64,000 nt of DNA, taken from NCBI RefSeq assembly GCF_036246005.1, contig NZ_CP109171.1, positions 930,001 to 994,000 on the forward strand, written 5' to 3'. The stretch comes from Streptomyces sp. NBC_01723 (lineage in GTDB: Bacteria > Actinomycetota > Actinomycetes > Streptomycetales > Streptomycetaceae). The number at the start of each line of letters is the position of its first letter. Position 1 is the first letter of the stretch. The notes below the pieces were generated by a model. It saw nothing but the letters and a program-made list of their open reading frames with translations, was not told where the DNA came from and made no database searches. A program made the translations under genes and the position numbers. Positions 40,316 through 49,598 of the stretch are shown piece by piece.

Positions 40316-42022
40316 ATGACGACACTCGCGCAGGAGCCTGACGAGCAGTACGAGGAGTCCGCGGGCCACCCGGAGGGGTACGCCACGCACGACGTCACCA
40401 ACCAGCCCCCTCCCCTGGCCCCCTACGACGCCTCGGACGACACGGCGCTGCTGGAAGGTCTGCGGCGGGAGGGCGCCGGATGGGCCGAGGACGGGCTGCG
40501 CCGGCTCGGGCGGCGGGCCGGCAGTGCGGAGGCGCAGGACTGGGGCGACCTGGCCAACCGCCACGAACCCGTACTGCGCACCCACGACCGGTACGGCAAC
40601 CGGGTCGACGAGGTGGAATACCACCCGAGCTGGCACCACCTGCTGCGGGTGGCCGTCGGGGAGGGCCTGGCGGGTGCGCCCTGGGCGGACGACCGGCCGG
40701 GCGCCCATGTCGCGCGCACCGCGGGCGGACTGGTGTGGGGCCACACGGAGGCGGGGCACGGGTGCCCGACGTCGATGACCTACGCGGCCGTCCCGGCGCT
40801 GCGCGGCACCCCGGAGCTGGCCAAGGTCTACGAGCCGCTGCTGACCGGCCGGGAGTACGAACCGGGGCTGCGGACGCCCACGGAGAAGCGCGGCCTGCTG
40901 GCCGGGATGGGCATGACCGAGAAGCAGGGCGGCTCGGACGTCCGCACGAACACCACGACGGCCACCCCGACCGCCGAGCCGGGCGTGTACACGCTGCGCG
41001 GGCACAAGTGGTTCACGTCGGCGCCGATGTGCGACGTGTTCCTGGTGCTGGCCCAGGTGGCACCCGGCAGGGGGCAGGGGGGCCTGTCCTGCTTCCTGGT
41101 GCCGCGCGTGCTGCCGGACGGCACCCGCAACACCTTCCGCATCCAGCGGCTGAAGGACAAGCTCGGCAACCGGTCCAACGCCTCGTCCGAGCCCGAGTTC
41201 GACGGCACCGTCGCCTGGCTGGTCGGACCCGAGGGGCAGGGCGTCAAGACGATCATCGAGATGGTCAACTGCACCCGGCTGGACTGCGTGATGTCCTCGG
41301 CGACGCTGATGCGCAAGACGCTGGTCGAGGCCGGCCACCACGCACGGCACCGCAGCGCGTTCGGCGCCCGGCTCGTCGACCAGCCGCTGATGCGCAACGT
41401 GCTGGCCGACCTGGCGCTGGAGTCCGAGGCCGCGACGGCGCTCACCCTGCGGCTGGCCGGGGCGGCGGACCGGGCGGTGCGCGGGGACACCGCCGAGACG
41501 GCCTTCCGGCGGATCGCCACCGCCGTCGGCAAGTACTGGGTGACCAAGCGGGGCCCCGCGTTCACCGCGGAGGCCCTGGAGTGCCTCGGCGGCAACGGCT
41601 ACGTGGAGGAGTCGGGCATGCCCCGCCACTACCGCGAGGCCCCGCTGCTGTCGATCTGGGAGGGCTCGGGGAACGTCAACGCCCTCGACGTCCTGCGCGC
41701 GCTGGGCCGCTCCCCGGCGACCGCGCACGCCCTCTTCGCGGAACTCGCCCTCGCACGCGGGGCGGACGCCCGCCTGGACGCCGCCGTGGCCCGGCTGGAG
41801 ACGGGGCTGACCGAGGCGTCCGAGACCGGTGCCCGCCGGCTGGTGGAGCTGATGGCCCTCACCCTCCAGGGGTCCCTCCTGGTCCGGCACGCGCCGCCCG
41901 CCGTCGCCGACGCCTTCTGCGCGACGCGGCTCGGCGGCGACTGGGGGCACGCCTTCGGCACCCTGCCGTCCACGGCCGACCTCGGCGGCATCCTGGCGCG
42001 GGCGCTGCCGACGGCGGACTGA
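40316..42022 (+). CDS. AidB-like acyl-CoA dehydrogenase family protein
   Basis: A 568-residue flavoprotein of the AidB/isovaleryl-CoA dehydrogenase-like branch. The opening HDVTNQPPPLAPYDASDDTA, the FAD segment GMGMTEKQGGSDVRTNTT, the YHPSWHHLL motif near 95-103 and the closing CLGGNGYVEESGMPRHYREA with WEGSGNVNALDVLRAL match the family. E. coli AidB is an alkylation-response protein of uncertain reaction, and other members may be true acyl-CoA dehydrogenases. It is divergent from PaaX across two large palindromes. It could pass electrons to EtfAB. Confidence 0.92.
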   Translation: MTTLAQEPDEQYEESAGHPEGYATHDVTNQPPPLAPYDASDDTALLEGLRREGAGWAEDGLRRLGRRAGSAEAQDWGDLANRHEPVLRTHDRYGNRVDEVEYHPSWHHLLRVAVGEGLAGAPWADDRPGAHVARTAGGLVWGHTEAGHGCPTSMTYAAVPALRGTPELAKVYEPLLTGREYEPGLRTPTEKRGLLAGMGMTEKQGGSDVRTNTTTATPTAEPGVYTLRGHKWFTSAPMCDVFLVLAQVAPGRGQGGLSCFLVPRVLPDGTRNTFRIQRLKDKLGNRSNASSEPEFDGTVAWLVGPEGQGVKTIIEMVNCTRLDCVMSSATLMRKTLVEAGHHARHRSAFGARLVDQPLMRNVLADLALESEAATALTLRLAGAADRAVRGDTAETAFRRIATAVGKYWVTKRGPAFTAEALECLGGNGYVEESGMPRHYREAPLLSIWEGSGNVNALDVLRALGRSPATAHALFAELALARGADARLDAAVARLETGLTEASETGARRLVELMALTLQGSLLVRHAPPAVADAFCATRLGGDWGHAFGTLPSTADLGGILARALPTAD

Positions 42023-42199
42023 CCGGGCGGGGTCGGGGTTCCGGCCCCGTGCCGCCCCTCCCCCGGCTCCGCGAGCATGCCGCATCACCGCGCCGACCTG
42101 CGACGACGCCGAATCCAGAGGTGACTGTCAGTGGCTGGGTGCAGACTGGCCCGTGTCCGAGACAAAGGCGTCGACGAGGACGCCGCGGAGGTGATCGGC

Positions 42200-43285
42200 A
42201 TGACCGAGGTACTGCTCGCCGTGGGCACCCGCAAGGGCCTGTTCATCGGGCGCCGGCGGGGTGGCACCTGGGAGTTCGACGAGAGTCCGTACTTCAACGC
42301 CCAGGCCGTCTACTCGGTCGCCCTGGACATCCGCGGCGACACCCCACGCCTGCTGGCGGGCGGCGACAGCGCGCACTGGGGCCCGTCGGTGTTCCACTCC
42401 GACGACCTGGGCCGCACCTGGACCGAACCGAGCGCTCCGGCCGTCAAGTTCCCCAAGGACACCGGAGCCTCACTGGAGCGGGTGTGGCAGCTGCACCCGG
42501 CCGCCGCCGAGCCGGACGTGGTCTACGCGGGCACGGAACCGGCCGCGCTGTACCGCTCTGAGGACCGCGGCGAGAGCTTCGAGCTGGTCCGGCCCCTGTG
42601 GGAGCACCCCACGCGGTCCCAGTGGGTGCCGGGCGGCGGCGGGGAGGGGCTGCACACCGTCCTCACCGACCGGCGGGACCCCGGCTCGGTGACGGTCGCC
42701 GTGTCGACCGCGGGCGTGTTCCGCACCACCGACGGCGGCGCGACCTGGGCGCCGTCCAACTCCGGTGTCTCCGCGGTCTTCCTGCCGGACCCCGACCCGG
42801 AGTTCGGCCAGTGCGTGCACAAGGTCGCGCGGGACGCGGCCGACCCGGACCGCCTGTACCTGCAAAACCACTGGGGGGTGTACCGCAGCGACGACGCGGG
42901 CGCCCACTGGACGGACATCGGCGAAGGGCTGCCGTCCACGTTCGGGTTCGCCGTGGCGGCCCACCCGCACCGCGGCGACACGGCGTACGTCTTCCCGATC
43001 AACGCCGACGCCGACCGGGTGCCCGCGGACCACCGGTGCCGGGTCTTCCGCACCGCGGACGCGGGCAAGAGCTGGGAGCCGCTGTCGGCGGGCCTGCCCC
43101 GGGAGGACCACTACGGCACGGTGCTGCGCGACGCGCTGTGCACGGACGACGCGGACCGCGCGGGCGTGTACTTCGGCAATCGCAACGGCGAGGTGTTCGC
43201 GTCGGCCGACGACGGCGACAGCTGGCGGCAGTTGGCCTCCCACCTGCCGGACGTGCTGTGCGTGCGGGCCGCGGTCCTGGCGTGA
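42200..43285 (+). CDS. BNR/sialidase-like beta-propeller protein
   Basis: A 361-residue protein with repeated BNR/Asp-box motifs such as [57 protein letters not shown] and [11 protein letters not shown]: six regular blades of a six-bladed propeller. There is no signal peptide, so the location is probably cytoplasmic. Catalytic Arg/Tyr residues of true sialidases are not clear, so glycosidase activity is doubtful. The ATG at 42200 has an ideal GGAGGTGATC site and is chosen over the longer frame. Confidence 0.88.
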   Translation: MTEVLLAVGTRKGLFIGRRRGGTWEFDESPYFNAQAVYSVALDIRGDTPRLLAGGDSAHWGPSVFHSDDLGRTWTEPSAPAVKFPKDTGASLERVWQLHPAAAEPDVVYAGTEPAALYRSEDRGESFELVRPLWEHPTRSQWVPGGGGEGLHTVLTDRRDPGSVTVAVSTAGVFRTTDGGATWAPSNSGVSAVFLPDPDPEFGQCVHKVARDAADPDRLYLQNHWGVYRSDDAGAHWTDIGEGLPSTFGFAVAAHPHRGDTAYVFPINADADRVPADHRCRVFRTADAGKSWEPLSAGLPREDHYGTVLRDALCTDDADRAGVYFGNRNGEVFASADDGDSWRQLASHLPDVLCVRAAVLA

Positions 43286-43323
43286 ACCGGGCGGGGGGAT
43301 CCGGCCTTGGCCACCGCTTGATC

Positions 43324-43354
43324 GGCGTCACCCGCACGGCAGTAGGGTGACGCC
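43324..43354 (+). promoter_or_regulatory. Hairpin that covers the ung ribosome binding site
   Basis: GGCGTCACCC (43324-43333) pairs perfectly with GGGTGACGCC (43345-43354), loop 11 nt. The right arm holds the AGGGTGA ribosome binding site of ung, whose GTG starts at 43356. In the mRNA this would hide the ribosome binding site. It could also be a protein operator in DNA. Confidence 0.7.
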
Positions 43355-43355
43355 C

Positions 43356-44033
43356 GTGGCACCACGACCCTTGAATGAAATCGTCGAAGCGGGCTGGGCG
43401 AAGGCACTGGAACCCGTCGCCGGGCGGATCACCTCGATGGGTGACTTCCTGCGCGGGGAGATCGCCGCCGGACGCACCTACCTCCCGGCCGGAGCCAACG
43501 TCCTGCGGGCCTTCCAGCAGCCCTTCGACGACGTCCGGGTACTGATCGTCGGACAGGACCCGTATCCCACCCCGGGGCACGCCGTGGGGCTGTCGTTCTC
43601 GGTCGCGCCCGAGGTGCGTCCGCTGCCCGGCAGCCTCCTCAACATCTTCCGGGAGCTGAACACCGACCTGAACCTGCCGCAGCCCTCCAACGGCGACCTG
43701 ACCCCGTGGACCCGGCAGGGCGTGCTGCTGCTCAACAGGGCACTGACCACCGCCCCGCGCAAGCCCGCCGCCCACCGCGGCAAGGGCTGGGAGGAGGTCA
43801 CCGAGCAGGCGATACGCGCCCTGGCGGCACGCGGCAAGCCGATGGTGTCCATCCTGTGGGGCCGCGACGCCCGCAACCTGCGGCCGCTGCTCGGCGATCT
43901 GCCGGCACTGGAGTCCGCGCACCCGTCCCCGATGTCGGCCGACCGCGGGTTCTTCGGCTCCCGCCCGTTCAGCCGGGCCAACGACCTGCTGGTGCGGCTG
44001 GGGGGCCAGCCGGTCGACTGGCGGCTGCCGTGA
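43356..44033 (+). CDS. ung: Uracil-DNA glycosylase (family 1)
   Basis: A 225-residue UNG of usual length. GQDPYP (66-71, catalytic D68), the aromatic and Asn positions in LLLNRALTT (N127) and HPSP with the catalytic H189 in [20 protein letters not shown] are intact. It removes uracil from DNA in base-excision repair. GTG 43356 is preferred, with AGGGTGA 5 bases upstream; GTG 43347 is in frame but lies inside that site. The stop overlaps the start of the kinase gene by 4 bp (GTGA). Confidence 0.97.
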   Translation: MAPRPLNEIVEAGWAKALEPVAGRITSMGDFLRGEIAAGRTYLPAGANVLRAFQQPFDDVRVLIVGQDPYPTPGHAVGLSFSVAPEVRPLPGSLLNIFRELNTDLNLPQPSNGDLTPWTRQGVLLLNRALTTAPRKPAAHRGKGWEEVTEQAIRALAARGKPMVSILWGRDARNLRPLLGDLPALESAHPSPMSADRGFFGSRPFSRANDLLVRLGGQPVDWRLP

Positions 44034-45013
44034 GCGGCGGCTTCCTGGCCGTGGACTCCGGCGGCTCGGGGCTGCGCGTGGTCGTGGGCACCGCCGGTAC
44101 CGACGGACGCGGCCCGCTCGGGCACCGCGCGTCGCGGGAGCCCGTGCGCACCGGGCCCCGTGGCATCGACCCGGAGCACCTGATGGGGCAACTGCTGCCC
44201 ATGGTTCGGGCATTGACCGCAGAGATCCGGGTGGGCCGGTTCGGCACCGTCGTCGTCGGGGCCGCCGGGCTGGCCACCCTGGGCGACGCGCTGCGCGCCG
44301 AACTGCCGGGCGCGCTCGCCTGGGAGCTGGGAGCCCGGAGGGTCGCGCTGGTCGCCGACGCCGTGACCGCCTACGTCGGCGCCCTCGGCCCCCGGCCCGG
44401 AGCGGTGGTGGCCGCCGGGACCGGACTGATCGCGACGGGCACCGACCTGGCCCGCTGGCACCGGGCGGACGGCTGGGGGCATCTGCTGGGCGACTGCGGG
44501 GGCGGCGCGTGGATCGGGCGGGCCGGTCTGGAGGCCGCGCTGCGCGCCCACGACGGGCGGGAGGGCGGCTCGGCGCCGCTGCTGGCCCGGGCCCGGGAGC
44601 GCTTCGGCCCGGCGGCGGGCATCCCCGGGCAGCTGTATCCGCGGACCGACCGCCCCGCCGTCCTCGCCTCCTTCGCTCCCGACGTGGCCGCCTGCGCGCC
44701 CGGCGACCCCGTGGCCGCCGAGATCCTGCGCGCCGCGGCACGGCACATGGCCGACTCGGCAGCCGCGGTCTGCCCCCGCGACGGCGAGCCCCGCCTCGCG
44801 GTCACCGGCGGCCTGCTGAAGCTGGGCGACCCGCTCGTCGCACCGCTGGAGGAGGAGCTGGCGAAGCGGCTGCCGCAGGCACGGCGGACGGCCGCGGAGG
44901 GTGATCCCCTGGACGGCTCGGTCCGCATCGCCACCGACCTGGCGACCGGCACGCTCACCCTCCCGGGTGATGACGCGATGCTGTGGGTGACGTCCGTGAC
45001 GGAAGGCCGATAA
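44030..45013 (+). CDS. BadF/BadG-type sugar kinase (N-acetylglucosamine kinase-like)
   Basis: A 327-residue ASKHA-fold ATPase. The phosphate-1 loop [15 protein letters not shown], the connect/adenosine parts [14 protein letters not shown] and [20 protein letters not shown] match eukaryotic-type GlcNAc kinases of the BcrAD/BadFG family. It should phosphorylate N-acetylglucosamine or a related amino sugar with ATP. The GTG start overlaps the ung stop, so translation is coupled to ung. A DasR-like site occurs 3 kb away upstream of the lactonase gene, in line with amino-sugar control in this stretch. Confidence 0.85.
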   Translation: MSGGFLAVDSGGSGLRVVVGTAGTDGRGPLGHRASREPVRTGPRGIDPEHLMGQLLPMVRALTAEIRVGRFGTVVVGAAGLATLGDALRAELPGALAWELGARRVALVADAVTAYVGALGPRPGAVVAAGTGLIATGTDLARWHRADGWGHLLGDCGGGAWIGRAGLEAALRAHDGREGGSAPLLARARERFGPAAGIPGQLYPRTDRPAVLASFAPDVAACAPGDPVAAEILRAAARHMADSAAAVCPRDGEPRLAVTGGLLKLGDPLVAPLEEELAKRLPQARRTAAEGDPLDGSVRIATDLATGTLTLPGDDAMLWVTSVTEGR

Positions 45014-45148
45014 CCGGTCCGCCGGAGAGGTGAATCGTGCCGATGTCGGCCGATCCGTACATCACTCATCAGACAAAACAGGACGGATACCGCTCACCTG
45101 CACCCTCCCCGAACAGGGAAACCCCGGAAACCAGTAACATGCGGCGCC

Positions 45149-46072
45149 ATGAGCTCCCCCACTGGGCCCGCGTCCGGCCTGCCAGTACGAATGCCGCGCC
45201 CCCGCCAGCCGGGACGGCACCGCCGCCCCGAACCCCTGGTGGCGCCCGAGGGCGCGCCCGCGCTTGTCCTCGCGGTCCCGGGCACGCCCAGTAGCGCCAC
45301 CCGGGGCCTCGCCGACGAGGTCATCAGCATCGCCCGCTCCGAGCTCCCCGGCCTCGACGCCCGGGTCGGCCACCTCGAAGGGGACGACGCCGAGTTCCCC
45401 TCGCTGTCGGCCGTGCTCGTGAGCGCCGCCGAGGAGCGCACCGCCCGCTTCGAGCAGGCGCGCGCCGCCGGCCTGGAGGTGAAGGAGCCCGACGGCCCCG
45501 TCGCCGTCGTCGTGCCGCTGCTCGCGGGTCCGGACAACGCGCTGCTGCGCCGGATCCGGCAGGCCGTCATGGACAGCAGGGTCGCGGCCGAGCTGACCGA
45601 CGTGCTCGGCCCGCACCCGCTGCTGGCCGAGGCCCTGCACGTCCGGCTCTCCGAGGCCGGTCTGGCCCGCGCCGACCGCGCCCGGCTGTTCACCGTGGCG
45701 ACCGCCGCGGACGGCATCATCCTGGCGTCCGTGGGCGGTGACGAGGCGGTCCAGGCGGCCGGGATCACCGGCATGCTGCTCGCCGCGCGCCTCGCCGTTC
45801 CGGTGATCGCCGCCGCGCTGGACGAGGAGGGCTCGATCGCGTCCGTGGCCGAGCAGCTGCGCTCCTCGGGCTCCCAGCAGCTGGCGCTCGCGCCCTACCT
45901 GATCGGCCCCGAGATCGAGGCGTCCGTGCTGGTGGCGGCCGCCAAGGAGGCGGACTGTTCCACCGCCGAGCCGCTCGGCCCGTACCCGGCGATCGGCAAG
46001 CTGGCGCTGGCCAAGTACACGACGGCGCTCGGCATCTCGCCGCAGCAGCCGCAGGGCACTCCGGTCCGCTGA
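45149..46072 (+). CDS. CbiX/sirohydrochlorin-chelatase-like protein
   Basis: A 307-residue cytoplasmic protein. Two CbiX-like halves are visible: an N-terminal VLAVPGTPSSATRGLADEVI with GPVAVVVPLLAGPDNALLRR, and a C-terminal GIILASVGGDEAVQAAGITG with LALAPYLIGPEI. The chelatase His of the first half is not in its usual place (VPGTP instead of HGS), so metal chelation is doubtful. No cobalamin or siroheme genes are adjacent. The start ATG lies 135 bp after the kinase gene. An N-terminal R/P-rich extension of about 30 residues is present. Confidence 0.75.
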   Translation: MSSPTGPASGLPVRMPRPRQPGRHRRPEPLVAPEGAPALVLAVPGTPSSATRGLADEVISIARSELPGLDARVGHLEGDDAEFPSLSAVLVSAAEERTARFEQARAAGLEVKEPDGPVAVVVPLLAGPDNALLRRIRQAVMDSRVAAELTDVLGPHPLLAEALHVRLSEAGLARADRARLFTVATAADGIILASVGGDEAVQAAGITGMLLAARLAVPVIAAALDEEGSIASVAEQLRSSGSQQLALAPYLIGPEIEASVLVAAAKEADCSTAEPLGPYPAIGKLALAKYTTALGISPQQPQGTPVR

Positions 46073-46144
46073 CGCGCGGACGCCCGCGCGCACGCGGTCG
46101 CGGGCGGCACGAGGCACGGCGACACGGCACCTCAGGGGAGCCGA

Positions 46145-46174
46145 AGGGCCCGCTCCGGTACGGGAGCGGGCCCT
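46145..46174. terminator. Bidirectional hairpin terminator
   Basis: A perfect 12-bp stem AGGGCCCGCTCC / GGAGCGGGCCCT with a 6-nt loop, placed between the converging CbiX-like and lactonase genes, so it can end both transcripts. Confidence 0.8.
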
Positions 46175-46232
46175 CTGTCGTGCCGTGTGGCGAAGAGGGC
46201 CCACGGCAATCGGCCGTGGACCCCGCGCGACG

Positions 46233-47267
46233 TCAGCCGAAGACCACGCAGGACGCCGCCGGCACCGCGAGTGAGCCGGCCCGGCGGGGCACGCCGGTGT
46301 CCGGGTCGAGGGCGAACCAGGTCACGTCTCCGGAGCGCTCGTTGGCGGCGTACAGGAAGCCGCCCGACTCGGTGATCTCCCGGGGCCAGTGCCCGCCGCA
46401 GGGCACGGTCGCGGTCAGGCGCAGTCCGTCCGGCTCCACGGCGAGGACGGACAGGACGTCCTCGCCGCGGGTGGCGGTCCAGACGAATCGGCCGTCGGAC
46501 GAGACCACGACGCCGGACGGGTAGGCGTCCCCGGCCGGTGCCCCGGGCAGCACCGGCACCTCGGTGAGCGGCTGGAGGATGCCCTCGGCCGCGTCCCAGC
46601 GGCAGACGGTGACGGTGGGTGCCAGTTCGTTGAGCACGTAGACCCGGCTGCCGTCCGGATGGAAGGCCAGGTGGCGCGGGCCCGAGCCGGGGCGCAGCGC
46701 GGTCTCCCGGTGCACGGCCGGGGCTCCGTCCGTCAGGGTGCAGACCCGGACCGAGTCGGTGCCCAGGTCCACGCTGACCGCCCACCGCCCGCTCGGATCG
46801 GGCCGCACCTGGTGCGCGTGCGGCGCCTGCTGCCGCTGGGCATGGGGGCCGGAACCGGTGTGGCGCAGGACGCCGGACGCGGACCGGGCGAGGCTGCCGT
46901 CGGAGCGGACCGGCACGGCGGAGACGGTGCCCGAGCCGTAGTTGGCGGTGAGCACGTGACCGTCGTACAGGCTGAGGTGGGTCGGCCCGTCGCCGCCCAC
47001 GGGTACCGGGCGCCCGGCGGGCTCGGGCTTGTCCCCGTTCACGCGGTAGGCGGCCACCGCGCCCTCGGCCGTCTCGCTGACGGCGTAGAGCATGGCTCCG
47101 TCGGGGGCCAGGGCGAGGTAGGACGGGTCGGGCAGCCGGTCCGTGCCGCTCACGACGGTGAGCGCGCCGCTGTCGGGGTCGACGTCCGCCGTCAGGATGC
47201 CGGGGCCGCCGGCCGCCGTGAACGACCCGATGTACGCCCGCCGCTGCCGCCTGCCACCGTCCGCCAC
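46233..47267 (-). CDS. Lactonase family protein (7-bladed propeller)
   Basis: A 344-residue cytoplasmic beta-propeller of the 6-phosphogluconolactonase (YbhE/Pgl)-like family. Typical strings are YIGSFTAAGGPGILTADVDP, DPSYLALAPDGAMLYAVSE, HLAFHPDGSRVYVLNELAPT and EITESGGFLYAANERSGDVT. It hydrolyses sugar lactones or related cyclic esters, and the exact substrate is unknown. Its promoter region carries a core DasR-like palindrome at 47370-47379, so regulation by amino-sugar status is possible. Confidence 0.9.
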   Translation of the reverse strand: MADGGRRQRRAYIGSFTAAGGPGILTADVDPDSGALTVVSGTDRLPDPSYLALAPDGAMLYAVSETAEGAVAAYRVNGDKPEPAGRPVPVGGDGPTHLSLYDGHVLTANYGSGTVSAVPVRSDGSLARSASGVLRHTGSGPHAQRQQAPHAHQVRPDPSGRWAVSVDLGTDSVRVCTLTDGAPAVHRETALRPGSGPRHLAFHPDGSRVYVLNELAPTVTVCRWDAAEGILQPLTEVPVLPGAPAGDAYPSGVVVSSDGRFVWTATRGEDVLSVLAVEPDGLRLTATVPCGGHWPREITESGGFLYAANERSGDVTWFALDPDTGVPRRAGSLAVPAASCVVFG

Positions 47268-47369
47268 CGCTGCCCCTCTCGTCCTGCGTCACTCGTCACA
47301 CGCCGTCCCGCGCGGGTCGGTGCCGACCGGTCGTCCGCCCCGGAGCGACGGTAGCAGTCGATCACATGC

Positions 47370-47379
47370 GGTCTAGACC
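47370..47379 (-). promoter_or_regulatory. DasR-like (dre) core palindrome
   Basis: GGTCTAGACC is the perfect core of the Streptomyces DasR-responsive element, whose known consensus is ACTGGTCTAGACCAGT. The flanks here (TGC and AAA) match only partly. It lies about 100 bp upstream of the lactonase start and after the FUSC stop. Confidence 0.6.
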
Positions 47380-47405
47380 AAACGAGTGGCGTGGCGCCCG
47401 ACGAC

Positions 47406-48878
47406 TCAGGCGCCGACCAGCGGGGACCCGGAGGGGGCGCGCAGGGGCGCGGCGAGTTCGGCGAGGGCGCGCTCCAGGTCGTGGAGGTGCGCCAGCGCCG
47501 GTTCGACGGCGCGCGGTCCACCCGCGTGGACGGGGACGTCACCCCCGCCGGTGAGCGCCTCCACCGCGGTCTCGACCCGCCAGCAGGCGGCTGCCAGCCG
47601 GGCGTCGTGCGAGGCCTCCGGGTCGGCGGCGACGGCGACCAGGCCGCGGATCTCCCGGGCGCAGTCGTCGAGCAGGTCGAGCACGCGCCGGGCGCGCCGT
47701 TTGCGGCCGGACATCGGGTTCAGCGGGTGCACGAGCGGGGCGACCGACAGCCGGACCCGGCCGAGCAGCTGCTCCAGTTCGGCCACGCGCGGCGCGGGGT
47801 CGGCGCCCTCGGTTCCGGCGAGCCGGGCGGCGGCCTCGGCGGTGCAGGCGTGCACGCAGCGCAGGGCGCGCTGGATCCAGGCGTCGGTGACGGCGTGGGT
47901 GGTGACCGGCAGGAGGAAGAGCACGGCGAGTACGGCGCCGAGCGCACCGACGCCGGTCTCGGCGATCCGCAGGGCGAGCAGGCCGGGGCTGAGGACGCCC
48001 AGGAGGCCGTAGAGCAGCTCGGCGAGGAGCGTCACGCAGAGCATCATCCAGGTGTAGGAGACGGCCGCGGTGTAGAAGATCCCGAAGACGCATGCGGCGG
48101 CGAGTACGGCGGTGGGCACCACGGAACCGGCCAGCGGGAAGGCGACCAGGAAGCCCAGGCCGATGCCGACGACGGTGCCGAGGACCCGGCGGAAGCCGCG
48201 GACCACGGTCTCGCCGCGCGAGGTGGTGTTGACGAACACCCACCAGGCGGCGCCGACCGCCCAGTACCAGCGTTCGCCCGACACCAGCTGGCCCACGACC
48301 AGCGCGAAGCCCGCTCCCGCGGTGGCCTGGACAGCCTGGCGGGTGGTGATCCGGGCGAGTCCGGTGCCGCCGGGCGGCGCGGGGACGGCGGGCGCGGGAC
48401 GGCGGCGCTCGTAGCACCACACGCCGAAGCGGACCGCCGCGGCGGTCGCCACGGACAGCAGGACGGCGGTGAACATCTCGGGCAGCCGGTCCGTGGTCGC
48501 CCGCAGGAACTGGGCGATGAAGAAGGTCATGAACGCGAACACGCCGAGGCTGTGCCCGCGCGGGCCCCAGCGCCGGGCGTAGACGCCCGCGCCGACGACG
48601 GCGAGGAAGGTGAGGTCGCGGGCCACGGGGAGGTCGTGCAGAGCCGCCGCGGCGGCGAGCACCGGCAGTCCGGCCAACGGCAGCAGCGCGGTGGTGACGG
48701 CCTGTCCGCGGACGGTCGCGTCGGTGACGGTGAACAGCGCCAGCAGCGCCGCGAGCCCGCCGATGACGGCGCCCACCAGCGAGACGCCGGCCAGCCCGCA
48801 CACGACGACGGCCGCCCCGATGCCGAGGACGGCGCGCGCGGCGAACCGCAGCCGCGCCCGCCCCGGGTCCGGGCTCAT
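47406..48878 (-). CDS. FUSC family membrane transporter (second copy)
   Basis: A 490-residue membrane protein with an N-terminal hydrophobic bundle (about 12-140), a second bundle (about 165-310) and a helical soluble C terminus (about 330-480), the FUSC/ArAE layout. It may export aromatic or other weak acids. ATG 48878 is preferred because AAGAAGG lies 5 bases upstream; a GTG at 48896 is in frame. It is divergent from an Lrp/AsnC gene, and a hairpin with a U tract lies in its leader. Confidence 0.88.
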   Translation of the reverse strand: MSPDPGRARLRFAARAVLGIGAAVVVCGLAGVSLVGAVIGGLAALLALFTVTDATVRGQAVTTALLPLAGLPVLAAAAALHDLPVARDLTFLAVVGAGVYARRWGPRGHSLGVFAFMTFFIAQFLRATTDRLPEMFTAVLLSVATAAAVRFGVWCYERRRPAPAVPAPPGGTGLARITTRQAVQATAGAGFALVVGQLVSGERWYWAVGAAWWVFVNTTSRGETVVRGFRRVLGTVVGIGLGFLVAFPLAGSVVPTAVLAAACVFGIFYTAAVSYTWMMLCVTLLAELLYGLLGVLSPGLLALRIAETGVGALGAVLAVLFLLPVTTHAVTDAWIQRALRCVHACTAEAAARLAGTEGADPAPRVAELEQLLGRVRLSVAPLVHPLNPMSGRKRRARRVLDLLDDCAREIRGLVAVAADPEASHDARLAAACWRVETAVEALTGGGDVPVHAGGPRAVEPALAHLHDLERALAELAAPLRAPSGSPLVGA

Positions 48879-48936
48879 GAACACCTTCTTCAGCACTGCT
48901 TACCGCCCCCTCGCACCGGCCGAACGTTCTGGCATG

Positions 48937-48983
48937 AAAAAGGCGCCGCGGGATCCGCAGCGCCATCGACCCTCCTATAGGAG
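48937..48983 (-). promoter_or_regulatory. Attenuator-like hairpin and palindrome in the FUSC leader
   Basis: On the minus strand a stem GGCGC-T-GCGG / CCGC-G-GCGCC (48942-48964, one mismatch, 3-nt loop) is followed by TTTTT (48937-48941), as in a rho-independent terminator, but it lies upstream of the FUSC start. A 12-bp palindrome CTCCTATAGGAG (48972-48983) sits before it and contains an AGGAGG motif in front of ATG 48966. Confidence 0.5.
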
Positions 48984-49025
48984 CATCCCTGCCGCCACTG
49001 GCTCAACCGGGCGCTTTCGAACTGG

Positions 49026-49039
49026 ACCATTGGTACAGT
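49026..49039 (+). promoter_or_regulatory. ACCATTGGT palindrome overlapping a TACAGT -10
   Basis: ACCATTGGT (49026-49034) runs into TACAGT (49034-49039), 60-70 bp upstream of the Lrp/AsnC gene. It is a plausible Lrp autoregulation site in the divergent promoter region. Confidence 0.45.
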
Positions 49040-49101
49040 CGTCGTGGCATTCACCCGGCCACTCGAGAGCCAATGGCCGACGAAGGAGGACCCGGCCCGT
49101 C

Positions 49102-49578
49102 ATGGCCGTCGACGCGCTCGACACCCGCATCCTGCGACTGCTCCTCGAACAGCCGGGCACCAGCGTGCGCGAGTACGCCCGGCTCCTCGGCATCGCCCGC
49201 GGCACACTGCAGGCCCGGCTCGACCGGCTGGAGCGCGAGGGCGTGATCACCGGTACCGCGCCATCCCTCTCCCCCGCCGCGCTGGGCCACCCGGTGCTCG
49301 CGTTCGTGCACATCGAGGTCACCCAGGGCCACCTCGACGAGGTGGGCGAGGCGCTGGCGGCCGTGCCCGAGATCGTGGAGGCCTTCTCCATCACGGGCGG
49401 CGGGGACCTGCTGACCCGGGTCGTGGCCCGCGACAACGCGCACCTGGAGGACGTGGTCCAGAAGCTGATCAGCCTGCCCGGGGTGGTCCGCACCCGCAGC
49501 GAGGTGGTGCTCCGCGAACGCGTCACGCACCGGCTGCTGCCCCTGGTGGAGTCGATCGGGCGCTCGGCCCGGAAGTGA
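49102..49578 (+). CDS. Lrp/AsnC family transcriptional regulator
   Basis: A 158-residue regulator: an N-terminal helix-turn-helix (LDTRILRLLLEQPGTSVREY, GIARGTLQARLDRLEREGVI) and a C-terminal RAM effector-binding domain (LAFVHIEVTQGHLDEVGEAL, then EAFSITGGGDLLTRVVARDN). It is likely to sense an amino acid or aromatic ligand and to control the divergent FUSC exporter. The ATG at 49102 has AAGGAGGA 13 bases upstream, a slightly long spacing. Confidence 0.92.
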   Translation: MAVDALDTRILRLLLEQPGTSVREYARLLGIARGTLQARLDRLEREGVITGTAPSLSPAALGHPVLAFVHIEVTQGHLDEVGEALAAVPEIVEAFSITGGGDLLTRVVARDNAHLEDVVQKLISLPGVVRTRSEVVLRERVTHRLLPLVESIGRSARK

Positions 49579-49598
49579 TCCTTGGCATCCTGGAGCGC

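Noticed and set aside
48878..48966. Leader peptide from ATG 48966 in front of FUSC
   Set aside because: Good AGGAGG, but the frame has no stop for 475 codons and runs out of frame through FUSC, so it is not a typical leader peptide.
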